Source: Yersinia bercovieri ATCC 43970 (GTDB taxonomy: Bacteria; Pseudomonadota; Gammaproteobacteria; Enterobacterales; Enterobacteriaceae). Taken from it: a stretch of DNA of 64,000 nucleotides. Made by a program: the position numbers and the translations under genes. The stretch covers positions 1,736,001 to 1,800,000 of the forward strand of contig NZ_CP054044.1 in assembly GCF_013282745.1 (NCBI RefSeq), given 5' to 3'. This document shows, in pieces, positions 56,156-64,000 of the stretch (position 1 is its first letter; the number at the start of each line of letters is the position of its first letter). The notes beneath the pieces are model-generated. The model saw only the letters and a list, made by a program, of their open reading frames with translations. It did no database searches and had not been told where the DNA came from.

Positions 56156-58636
56156 TCATTTTTCAGGATCTTTACCTAAGCGCAATGCTGCACGGCGTTT
56201 TAATAGGGCAAACATACTCAAACCAATAATGACTGAGGTCAGTAGGGCGAGTAGTGCCAGAATCACAATATGTTGGCTGGCATACCAAACAATCATTTGA
56301 TACCAGGGTAATTCACCCCGTGGGAATTGCTCCCCGACGCTAAAACTGCGCACGCCATTTTCATTGGTAATAATTGCTAAATCACCACGGACTCCGGCAT
56401 TGACGGTTGATGATTTCAAATCGCCGTGAATATTGGCTAATTGGTCATCACCAGTGGCGGTTGCTAATACCACGACTTTCTGTGGATTCCAGGTGGAGCG
56501 GAAACTCAGGAAGCCACGCCAATTATCGGTGGAGGAGAGGTAGCGGTCTGCTTCAACTTGCTGGCGGAACCAAAAACCAGTGAGGTAATCAATCGCCTTT
56601 TCCACGGCCGACGGCTCTTTCACTGACAGCACTCCATTATCCAGGCTGAATGATGTCCCGGTTAATAGTGTCTGAGCGAAATTAGCGTGTTCTAACACTG
56701 AAACCACCAAAATATCGTTATCAGTGAAGAGTGGGTCATTTTGTGCATTACCCGGCACGCCCAGTTTTACGTTGACATGTATAATCGGTTTACCGGTTGA
56801 ATTACCCGCGCGGGCCGCCAAATCAAGTAAAGTACGCACCTCTGTTTTACTTGGTTTTTCCGGCAATATAATCAAGGTTTGCGAGAAATCAGCCAAGCGG
56901 GTGAAAGGGAACGACGCGCCGACAAAATAAGAGAGATTCGGCAACAAGGTAAAGTGATAAGTGTGACTCAAATCGATATAAGAATCTGGTTCAATTCGGC
57001 TCTTGATATTGTTGTTATTTAATAGATTACACGGTGTTCCCGCTTTTGGGTTAATCGCGAAATAGAACTCTAATTGGTTATCACCATAAATCAAATAAGG
57101 GGATAAACGTAAGGTATAGCTCTCCTGACGGGTGTCACCGCCTAGCGTTCGCCACAAGGCTTCAACCAGCCCTTTCTTATTTACTGGCAAGTTATACAAG
57201 AATGTATTGTTAATTGACACGTTGAGCTGGGAGGTATTCTCATCAATCCAATTTTCAATGGGGAAGCGGTAGCCGATATGAATCGGAATAGTTTCGCCAT
57301 CCCACATAAATAGATCGGGTGCCGCTCGGAAACCCACACGAATACCGTCATGGTAAATGCCATTGGCTGTTAGGTCGTCGAGGCTTGGCACTAATGATTT
57401 AAGTAATACCGGGTGTTCGGTATTAATCCAACGGGGTGCGTCATAGGCTAAACTTTTCGCAATAGATTGCGGCTTAATATCCAGGCTACTGACATCCTGC
57501 GGCAGTGTAGTTGAAGTTAAACGCCATACCGCCTGACGCAACTCTTCATTATTGCGGCCAATAACTAATAGTAATTTAGCCACTGGATTCTGTGGGTTAT
57601 CAATTAATTGCAGACTAGGGCCACTACTTTGCGGCAAAACAAAATCCCCGATATGCTCGCCCGGCTGACCAAATATGATCCCATTTCCCTCGGGTAGTGA
57701 ATCAAATTGCACTGGGAAATCAATATCACGGTAATTGGCTTGATAACCAAACCAGGATGCAACACCTGCCGCTGCGGCAATCACATCAGCACGGATATTG
57801 GCCGGGAATGCCATGACCACTTTGGTCTCTTTCATCTGCATGATGTCAAAGAATGGCCGTGGTAATATCCCCAGATTCTTACCGAGATTGAGTTGCTGAC
57901 CTTCTAAATGAATACTTGAGGTCGGTAAAATACTCACCCAGAACTTATTCAGTTGATCGGTTTCACACTGTAACGCGCTGTTGTCTCCGGTAATGCTCAT
58001 GCTCAGATTATTAGTAGCAACCACCATCGCAGCAGGAACATCAACTTGATATATCGCGCTTTTATCACTCGATTGATTCAGTGGTATAGCGCCTAAAGGC
58101 TGGCCGTTCAGCATCAACTGTAAACTGTAATTTTTGCTCGCTAATTCTGGCGATATTTTAAGTGCTAGCGATAACTTGGCGTTAGTAATAACCAAGTCAT
58201 TTGGCAAAGTGAAAACAATACCGGATTGCAACTGACCACCACTTAATAGCAGTCCGTTGGGTTGCCCCATATCTTTCACCGTAATAGTGGTATTAACGAT
58301 GGCATTATATGAAACCGGGCGTGTTACCAGAGTGCTATTATCACTATTTAGCGCTATCGGCGCTGTGGGTAATGGGCGATTTTCCGGCGCACTGACTGCC
58401 GCAGGATAATTATCTGACGGAGGCACCATATCCCCTGAAGCTTGGCTATCACTTTGTGGCCGAGGTAATAAAGGGAAATCGCCCTCAGTGGCCGCTTCTG
58501 TGGTTTGTGGTTCTTGTCCCGCCCCTAAATAAGTGTCGACAGCAAATCCACTGACAGGAATAAGAATCAGAGAACTAGAAGCCATCACAGTGGCAAACCA
58601 AACGGCTGGCAATAGTTTGCGCAATATCACCTTCAT
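56156..58636 (-). CDS. bcsB: Cellulose synthase subunit BcsB
   Basis: An 826-aa periplasmic protein anchored by one C-terminal helix (HIVILALLALLTSVIIGLSM). A signal peptide and a Pro/Ser-rich linker (PLLPRPQSDSQASGDMVPPS) precede carbohydrate-binding and ferredoxin-like domains (LMLNGQPLGAIPLNQSS, FFDIMQMKETKVVMAFPANI). It guides the glucan away from BcsA. It overlaps bcsA by 4 bp (ATGA), as usual for this pair. Confidence 0.94.
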   Translation of the reverse strand: MKVILRKLLPAVWFATVMASSSLILIPVSGFAVDTYLGAGQEPQTTEAATEGDFPLLPRPQSDSQASGDMVPPSDNYPAAVSAPENRPLPTAPIALNSDNSTLVTRPVSYNAIVNTTITVKDMGQPNGLLLSGGQLQSGIVFTLPNDLVITNAKLSLALKISPELASKNYSLQLMLNGQPLGAIPLNQSSDKSAIYQVDVPAAMVVATNNLSMSITGDNSALQCETDQLNKFWVSILPTSSIHLEGQQLNLGKNLGILPRPFFDIMQMKETKVVMAFPANIRADVIAAAAGVASWFGYQANYRDIDFPVQFDSLPEGNGIIFGQPGEHIGDFVLPQSSGPSLQLIDNPQNPVAKLLLVIGRNNEELRQAVWRLTSTTLPQDVSSLDIKPQSIAKSLAYDAPRWINTEHPVLLKSLVPSLDDLTANGIYHDGIRVGFRAAPDLFMWDGETIPIHIGYRFPIENWIDENTSQLNVSINNTFLYNLPVNKKGLVEALWRTLGGDTRQESYTLRLSPYLIYGDNQLEFYFAINPKAGTPCNLLNNNNIKSRIEPDSYIDLSHTYHFTLLPNLSYFVGASFPFTRLADFSQTLIILPEKPSKTEVRTLLDLAARAGNSTGKPIIHVNVKLGVPGNAQNDPLFTDNDILVVSVLEHANFAQTLLTGTSFSLDNGVLSVKEPSAVEKAIDYLTGFWFRQQVEADRYLSSTDNWRGFLSFRSTWNPQKVVVLATATGDDQLANIHGDLKSSTVNAGVRGDLAIITNENGVRSFSVGEQFPRGELPWYQMIVWYASQHIVILALLALLTSVIIGLSMFALLKRRAALRLGKDPEK

Positions 58637-60732
58637 GCCTCATTTCCTTTTTTCAGCAGAGCAAGGTTTTTCTTCTTGGCACGGCGCTCTTTCCAAGGCA
58701 AATAAAAGAGTTCGAACGCACAGCGGATAATAGTACCCAGTGAGTGTAATGGCCGGTCTTGAGGATGAGGCTCAGTAATCCATGCATCAGCCCGTGCCAG
58801 TACAATACGAACCAGTTCGCGGCGCTTATCTAATGGGATCTCACCAAACATTAAACGGACAGCATCAGGTTCAACATCAATAAGCTTAACTGGTAGGCTG
58901 ACGGCACCTCGGTGTAATAATAACTCCACCTCTTCAATACCTTCAGTCGGGTAATTATCTTCACTCACGGCCAGGCGAACGCCACCCATTGAAAGGTCTA
59001 GGGTGTGAGTCCGCAGTGATATTCCGTTGTCATAATGAATAATGGCCGGCACTTGAACATCAATACGGATCGTTTTACGGGTTTGACGTGTTTCTCTCGC
59101 GACAGAAATAGCGGCCAGTAAAATGATGACGCTGAAAGTGGCCCAAGCCACGTTGAGGGCGATTACATTCGGATTAACGCCAAAATAATCGGGCATTGCT
59201 ACCCTGATTAAGCCCCATACAATACCAAGAAACATCAGAACTACTGCAATAATATGCGGGCGGACAATATTAAAGTCGAAAAAGCTCTTATCGAGTAGAT
59301 CACCTTTATCGGTAACATTAAATTTGCCACGTTTGGGTGAAATCATTGTAACAATGGTTGGAATAACCAAATGGAATGCCATCACTGTCTCATAAACCTC
59401 TCCCCAGAAGGAGTAGCGGAAACGGCCGTTACTTCGTGAATTAATGGCAAGAGACATAATTAAGTGGGGCAGAACGTAAGCGAATATCAATTCTGCTGAA
59501 GACGCAATAATACTCTGGTTAAAGAGGAGGTAGCCCAATGGGGCAAGTAAGAATATGACCCGTGGTAAACCAAATTGGTAATAGATCATGGCGTTGAGGT
59601 AGCACAATCTCTGAGGGAGAGATAGCCCACGGCCGAGTAGGGGATTATCAATCCGGAAAATTTGTGTCATACCACGCGCCCAGCGAGTTCGCTGGATGAC
59701 ATGTAATGCTAAACGCTCCGTGGCTAGACCCGCGGCTAATGGGATAGCAATAAAGGCAGAGTTCCAGCCCAAACGTTGTAATTTCAAGGCGGTATGTGAA
59801 TCTTCAGTCACCGTTTCTACGGCGAAACCACCTATTTCATCCAAGGCACTGCGGCGAATAACTGCGCATGAACCACAGAAAAATGCGGCATTCCAGTTAT
59901 CATTCCCTTGTTGAATTGGGCCATAAAATAGTGCGCCCTCGTTAGGAATATTACGACCAGTCGATAAATTACGCTCAAACGGGTCGGGGGAATAAAAGTA
60001 ATGTGGGGTTTGTATTAGCGCTAAACGCTTATCAGCGAGGAAACTGCCTACCGTTGCTTGCAAAAAGCCTCGAGTAGCAACATGGTCGCAATCGAAAACA
60101 CAGATTAGTTCACCGTGGGTAATTTTCATTGCATGGTTAAGGTTACCTGCTTTGGCATGGAGGTTATCATTACGGGTGATATAACCGACCCCCACATCTG
60201 CAGCAAATACAGCAAACTCAGTACGCTTCCCGTCATCCAATACATATATTTTTAATTTTTCTTTTGGATAATCAATGCATTGAGCTGCCAGTATGGTATC
60301 TCGAACCACATCGAGACTTTCATTATACGTTGGGATGTAAACATCAACAGTTGGCCATAAACTTGTATCTTCGGGAAGGGGTTCGATAGATCTTTTCAGC
60401 GGCCAGATTGTTTGCAAATAGCTAAGTGAGAGGATCACCCAAATATAAAGTTCAGCCGTGTAAAGCAGAATACCCAATATGGTTTCAGTCACTGAACCAA
60501 AATGAAGTGTTTCAGTCGTGCGCCAATAGATATATCGAGATGACATTAAGAATGACAATACAGTCATCACGATTGTCGCTTTTCTGTTTTTGCTTAATCC
60601 AAGCAAAAAGAACATAGCAATGCTGAATAACCCGAATATATACTGCTTGTTACTGTCCATCGGTGTGACGATAACCAATATAGCTACCGGGAATAACAGT
60701 AATAACAGAAGATAAAAATGAATTTTCTTCAT
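58633..60732 (-). CDS. bcsA: Cellulose synthase catalytic subunit BcsA
   Basis: GT2 glycosyltransferase of 699 aa that makes and threads beta-1,4-glucan from UDP-glucose. Catalytic motifs: VYIPTYNE, DDGKR, DCDH, TED and QRTRWARG (residues about 347-354). The C-terminal PilZ domain binds cyclic di-GMP through RETRQTRK (about 545) and DLSMGG (about 576). Several membrane helices flank the catalytic domain. ATG 60732 (MKKIHFYL) is taken; a GTG at 60747 overlapping the bcsQ stop would add five residues. Confidence 0.95.
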   Translation of the reverse strand: MKKIHFYLLLLLLFPVAILVIVTPMDSNKQYIFGLFSIAMFFLLGLSKNRKATIVMTVLSFLMSSRYIYWRTTETLHFGSVTETILGILLYTAELYIWVILSLSYLQTIWPLKRSIEPLPEDTSLWPTVDVYIPTYNESLDVVRDTILAAQCIDYPKEKLKIYVLDDGKRTEFAVFAADVGVGYITRNDNLHAKAGNLNHAMKITHGELICVFDCDHVATRGFLQATVGSFLADKRLALIQTPHYFYSPDPFERNLSTGRNIPNEGALFYGPIQQGNDNWNAAFFCGSCAVIRRSALDEIGGFAVETVTEDSHTALKLQRLGWNSAFIAIPLAAGLATERLALHVIQRTRWARGMTQIFRIDNPLLGRGLSLPQRLCYLNAMIYYQFGLPRVIFLLAPLGYLLFNQSIIASSAELIFAYVLPHLIMSLAINSRSNGRFRYSFWGEVYETVMAFHLVIPTIVTMISPKRGKFNVTDKGDLLDKSFFDFNIVRPHIIAVVLMFLGIVWGLIRVAMPDYFGVNPNVIALNVAWATFSVIILLAAISVARETRQTRKTIRIDVQVPAIIHYDNGISLRTHTLDLSMGGVRLAVSEDNYPTEGIEEVELLLHRGAVSLPVKLIDVEPDAVRLMFGEIPLDKRRELVRIVLARADAWITEPHPQDRPLHSLGTIIRCAFELFYLPWKERRAKKKNLALLKKGNEA

Positions 60733-60746
60733 ATTGAATTCAGCCA

Positions 60747-61553
60747 CTAATTGTATAAATCATGTTTAGGTGTCGAGTAAACATCACCCCCACCGATTTT
60801 TATTCCCAAAATAGCGGCAACTTTTTTGCTTATGAGCTCAATATCAAATGCTGCCGCTGATACGGGACTGAAATCAATAATGGAGCGCTGGGAGGCATTG
60901 GCCTCCGGGACGCACTCATCCCGGTGAATCATCCCTAACAATTGATCGCCTAAGCGTTGCTCGAAGAATTGCGAGACATCCTGGCTAATTTGGCGACGAT
61001 TATCACTTTGGTTGACCACGAAATAGGTGCCCAATTTGTTGTCCAGAGGTGCACCAGTGAGCTTACCTTTCTCGACTTGAGGTAATAGTGATAAGGATGC
61101 GGTATCTGCCAGCATCACAACCAAATGCATATCGGCAATTCCCTGCATCGTTTTTAATGCCGGACTTGGGCCGGGTGGAAAATCTGCAATGACCACTAAT
61201 CCGGGGTAATTCAGAACTGAATGTAGCCCGCGCTGTAAAAAATGCGGATCAGAAATTAATTTGTGTTCAAATGCCAGCCGTTTATCTTCGTCAACATCAC
61301 CATAAGGCAACACAAAGGTATTAGTACCCGCCTTAAGAATAAATTGACTCCAGTCAGATGCATGGTCTGATTCAGAGACATAACCACGTTCATCGGATAA
61401 CGGCACACCAAAATGTAAACGTAGAGCATTTTGTACATCAAAATCAATTACTAAGACTTTACTGCCACTACGAGCCAGTGAATGTGCCAAATTGGCTGCA
61501 AAAGTTGTTTTACCTACACCACCTTTCGGTGAACATATACAAACTAACGGCAT
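60747..61553 (-). CDS. bcsQ: BcsQ, MinD/ParA-like ATPase of cellulose synthesis
   Basis: A 268-aa deviant-Walker ATPase: KGGVGKTT at residues 10-17, VLVIDFDVQNALRLHFGVPL as Walker A', and VIADFPPGPSPALKTMQGI. BcsQ places the cellulose machine in the cell and helps assembly. It overlaps the preceding gene by 10 bp and touches bcsA, so all are in one operon. Confidence 0.93.
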   Translation of the reverse strand: MPLVCICSPKGGVGKTTFAANLAHSLARSGSKVLVIDFDVQNALRLHFGVPLSDERGYVSESDHASDWSQFILKAGTNTFVLPYGDVDEDKRLAFEHKLISDPHFLQRGLHSVLNYPGLVVIADFPPGPSPALKTMQGIADMHLVVMLADTASLSLLPQVEKGKLTGAPLDNKLGTYFVVNQSDNRRQISQDVSQFFEQRLGDQLLGMIHRDECVPEANASQRSIIDFSPVSAAAFDIELISKKVAAILGIKIGGGDVYSTPKHDLYN

Positions 61554-62116
61554 AAGGCGATGCTCTCTAACAGAGATTGTAAAGGAATATCTCGTGAGGA
61601 CTTGGCAAAAATAATCTGGTGCGATTGAGGCCCCTTTGGCGAGAAAATATGTTTAAATTCAGTATTATTACCTGAATCTAACTTATCAAATGATGAGGAT
61701 AAAATTTGTGTGGTTGGTTTGAGTTCAGCAAGAGGCGATGTGACTGTTGAATGCTCTGAATGTGACTCCGGCGCGGGTGTTGTCGGCGTAGGTGGCGCAG
61801 GGAAAAGCGACTCTATTATGGCAGGTCGCGCTACTGTTCTGGGATTCTGTAAAAAATCACTATTTATCTGCCGCGTTCCACTCATTTTTTTTAACGCGTC
61901 AGGCTCGGCAAACTCAGCGGCTGAAATAGGTTGAGGTGTCGGCTGTGTCGTCCGACCATTTTCTAGCAGTGAATTACTCTCTTGCGATGACATCTGTTTT
62001 ATTAATGCCCATGTAGATCCACTTTTTTTAGCTTCACCTTCAGATATTTCTTTATAATTAATGTCTTGCATGTCTATTTTATCTTTAAACTGCTTAATAT
62101 CATCATATTTATTCAT
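61544..62116 (-). CDS. bcsO: BcsO-like proline-rich cellulose operon protein
   Basis: A 190-aa soluble protein with a conserved short N-terminus (MNKYDDIKQFKDKIDMQDIN then YKEISEGEAKKSGSTWALIK) and a disordered middle rich in Pro, Ser and Thr (PTPQPISAAEFAEP, LFPAPPTPTTPAPES). It stands where type I operons carry bcsO before bcsQ. The N-terminal block recalls the LKQAFSLPDIDYADIS stretch of E. coli BcsR, so it may contact BcsQ in the same way. ATG 62116 is used; 62140 is a longer choice. Confidence 0.65.
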   Translation of the reverse strand: MNKYDDIKQFKDKIDMQDINYKEISEGEAKKSGSTWALIKQMSSQESNSLLENGRTTQPTPQPISAAEFAEPDALKKMSGTRQINSDFLQNPRTVARPAIIESLFPAPPTPTTPAPESHSEHSTVTSPLAELKPTTQILSSSFDKLDSGNNTEFKHIFSPKGPQSHQIIFAKSSRDIPLQSLLESIALCR

Positions 62117-62455
62117 CAGTACGCACCAGTTTTGATACAAGACGTTTAAAATAAATCCGGCATTAGACTATGTTGTGGATTTTCTCGGTAAAAATCTCAT
62201 ACAAGCAATAATAGTTCTATAGCTTTATGATTATATTCTGATTAATCCACTGTAATACCCTAAATATAGGTCAATATCGCAAATTGTGTTTAGCACGACG
62301 TCGGATAAAGCGGATTATCATTTTTTCGGCAGGTTATCATCTTACAGTCAGCATTAGCCTTTGAATAGCTCGTTATATACTACGGCACTATACGACTAAA
62401 TGAGCTTTGGCATATACGGTAGGGAGATAATCTTGATGCGAAATGGAGCCAGAAT
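62117..62455. promoter_or_regulatory. Upstream region of the bcs operon
   Basis: About 340 bp of AT-rich non-coding sequence that should hold the bcs promoter and leader. Two similar GGTTATCATCTTAC / GGATTATCATTTTT patches at about 62311-62346 are the only repeats I notice. No gene is visible. Confidence 0.4.
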
Positions 62456-62743
62456 CCCGAAGGGGTGAGTCCTGCTGGCAGGGCGAATAATCGAACGGCG
62501 TTCGATGGAGAGTCCAAATGCCAGAAAGCAAAAAACCAGCTATTAAGCTGGTTTCTTTAAATATGGTGCCCGGACTCGGACAACCCGCGAGCGGTGTTGA
62601 ACGTCGCTTGCGACGGCCCCGAAGGGGTGAGTCCTGCTGGCAGGGCGAATAATCGAACGGCGTTCGATGGAGAGTCCAAATGCCAGAAAGCAAAAAACCA
62701 GCTGTTAAGCTGGTTTCTTTAAATAGTGGTGCCCGGACTCGGA
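62456..62743. repeat. Duplicated tRNA-Phe 3' end and downstream flank (two 125-bp direct repeats)
   Basis: Copies 62456-62580 and 62618-62743 differ by one T/C, G/A-type change and one inserted base. Each contains a GC-rich stretch, a CAGCT hairpin terminator, and the 3' end of tRNA-Phe (TGGTGCCCGGACTCGGA); in the left copy only these 17 bp of tRNA remain (62564-62580), while the right copy runs into the intact tRNA. A 37-bp spacer lies between. This is the usual scar of site-specific integration at a tRNA or of slipped duplication. Confidence 0.85.
62692..62715 (-). terminator. Intrinsic terminator of tRNA-Phe
   Basis: On the minus strand AACCAGCT-TAAC-AGCTGGTT is followed by a run of T. 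A copy with TAATAG loop sits at about 62530-62553 in the left repeat. Confidence 0.8.
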
Positions 62744-62802
62744 ATCGAACCAAGGACACGGGGATTTTCAATCCCCTGCTCTACCGACTGAGCTATCCGG
62801 GC
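62727..62802 (-). tRNA. pheU: tRNA-Phe (GAA)
   Basis: A 76-nt cloverleaf on the minus strand from GCCCGGATAGCTCAG to GAGTCCGGGCACCA, with anticodon GAA in GGGGATTGAAAATCCCC and T-arm GGTTCGATTCC. CCA is encoded. It is next to yjdC, as pheU is in E. coli, and is a known hot spot for integration. Confidence 0.97.
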
Positions 62803-62944
62803 AACGGGGCGCATTAAACCGTATTGGCCGCTGATCGTCAACGAATTTATAGCTTAAAACCGTTAAAACTGTGCTGATCGCTCTCTTTTCAGACAAGAAT
62901 TGATGAAATCCACCTAGATTGCCATCAAATTCTGTTTTGAGCCG

Positions 62945-63535
62945 CTAGCTCAGTGCACCATTTTTACGGCATTGCGCGACATCCAATACATCTTCCGCCA
63001 ACTGTTTAGCAACTTCAACATCCTGTAGCTGGCGCTTAACTAGCAGCTTGCTTAGGCAACCTTCCAGAATCAGCTCCATCTGTTGTGCGACCATGCTCGC
63101 ATCATCGGCATCCATCTCGCGCAATAGCTCTTGTGTATAGTGCAATGATGCTTGCTTTTGTTGTTCTGCCAACTGGTGGATCGGATGTTCGTCATTGGGA
63201 TAGAAACTGCACGCCGCAATAAACAGGCAGCCGGGGTAGCGCTGATTTTGCACTTGTTCACTGAGCGTTTGGTAGCGCGCCAAGAGCTTTTGCTTCGGCG
63301 ATAAGGTTTCGTCTAACTGCAACTGACGCCGCCAGGTATCTATCTGCTGGCCATGGTAGCGCAGGCAGTCATACAGTAATGCCTCGCGATCGGGCCAAAA
63401 ACGGGTCAGGTCACTGATTTCGAGCGAGACCTCTTTTGCCAGCATCTCCAGAGTGGTATTTGCCAGTCCTTGTTGCTCTAACAGATTGAGCGCACTGCTT
63501 AATACTTGTTCACGTTGCACGTTGCTCTCCTCCAC
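62945..63535 (-). CDS. yjdC: TetR-family regulator YjdC
   Basis: A 196-aa TetR-type protein with N-terminal helix-turn-helix ([39 protein letters not shown]) and a ligand domain [20 protein letters not shown], matching my memory of E. coli YjdC (191 aa). The target is unknown. In E. coli it lies between dsbD and tRNA-Phe; here dsbD is not seen next to it. The start has AGGAGAGCAACG upstream on the minus strand. Confidence 0.9.
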   Translation of the reverse strand: MEESNVQREQVLSSALNLLEQQGLANTTLEMLAKEVSLEISDLTRFWPDREALLYDCLRYHGQQIDTWRRQLQLDETLSPKQKLLARYQTLSEQVQNQRYPGCLFIAACSFYPNDEHPIHQLAEQQKQASLHYTQELLREMDADDASMVAQQMELILEGCLSKLLVKRQLQDVEVAKQLAEDVLDVAQCRKNGALS

Positions 63536-64000
63536 TTTGTCTCTGGCAAGTGTGGTTTACCGCACTCTATTGCGCAATGTAGTTTATCGCGCAACGGGTT
63601 CAACACGATAGGCCACTCAACCTGGGGTAGCTCTCTCTACCTGCTGACTCCGTACCTTATCACTACTGTGGCGTGATTTGGTTAACTCTTTCGTGGCTTA
63701 TTGCTAGCACTCTAAATGTGATGCCATTTTCAGCAGGCCATAGTCTGTGAAGCAGTCCGCATTATATTGTGCATCTGCCTATGAACCATTCACTAATAAC
63801 TTATTATTCCTGTTCTTTTGCCCGATGGTTTATTGGAACGTGGTTTCTATAATGATTATCGTGAATTGTAGCGATATCGAATCGTACAGAAACAGGCGCA
63901 AGATTAAGCAACGAAATGCTTGCCATGTGCGCTGGCAACCTGAATTGCATAACGTCCTGCATCGAGCCTTCGTTCAGACCGGGCGTTCTATCATAAGGAT
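63536..64000. other. No gene recognised at the right edge
   Basis: The last 465 bp show no convincing coding frame on either strand. The plus strand has TGTGATGCCATTTTCA near 63717, weakly like a CRP site. A minus-strand frame open for about 55 codons from the edge (to about 63808) has no known motif and may be chance. Confidence 0.4.

Noticed and set aside
62388..62771. A 127-codon minus-strand frame with internally repeated peptide
   Set aside because: It is the chance translation of the duplicated tRNA-Phe flank and crosses the tRNA itself.
63808..64000. C-terminal or N-terminal part of dsbD or another gene at the right edge
   Set aside because: The only long open frame there has no DsbD motif or other recognisable feature.

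Overview
The window reads as a Yersinia chromosome, probably one of the enterocolitica-like or environmental species rather than Y. pestis. The pointers are a FoxA ferrioxamine receptor that I recall as nearly identical to the Y. enterocolitica protein, a hemP-hmuRSTUV haemin locus, ERIC-type repeats, and the enterobacterial neighbours yjdC and tRNA-Phe. Product names come from recalled protein families read against the sequence; no search was run.

Region 1 (1-24329) is a complete-looking type III secretion locus in Salmonella SPI-2 order: a sensor kinase (ssrA-like, cut by the window edge) divergent from ssaBCDE, sseA, sseB, sscA, sseC, sseD, sseE, sscB, sseF, an added araC-type regulator, ssaG-H-I-J, a sctK-like gene, ssaK-L-M-V-N-O-P-Q-R-S-T-U. 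sseG is not seen. Three essential parts are broken as read: sseC is frameshifted at a run of seven G, ssaV (export gate) is split by an IS110-family element, and ssaR is frameshifted at a run of six C. A tandem array of four ERIC-like units of 123 bp plus a partial unit sits between ssaQ and ssaR and supplies the ssaQ stop codon.

Region 2 (24511-36268) holds yedE-yedF (sulfur or selenium trafficking), then a TonB-like gene divergent from an ECF sigma factor, a FecR-like anti-sigma factor, a TonB-dependent transducer receptor (frameshifted at four G as read), an SbmA/YddA-type ABC protein and a PqqL-type M16 protease. Together these look like a protease-associated (FusABCD / YddB-YddA-PqqL) import system with its own cell-surface signalling circuit. 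An orphan pilotin-like lipoprotein and a DUF3772 MscS-family channel follow.

Region 3 (39489-50579) is iron uptake: foxA with a Fur-like box, a DUF1127 protein, a MocR-type regulator, then on the minus strand hemP-hmuR-S-T-U-V behind two tandem Fur boxes, with an internally deleted ERIC between hemP and hmuR. A shortened radical-SAM ChuW/HutW-like remnant lies just upstream.

Region 4 (50595-62116) is a type I cellulose synthase operon on the minus strand: bcsO-like, bcsQ, bcsA, bcsB, bcsC, bcsD, bcsZ. Region 5 (62456-63535) has tRNA-Phe with a duplicated 3' end and downstream flank, an integration-site scar candidate, and a YjdC-type TetR regulator.

All three clean frameshifts lie in G or C homopolymers, so sequencing error must be excluded before calling those genes dead; the IS insertion in ssaV is independent of that caveat.
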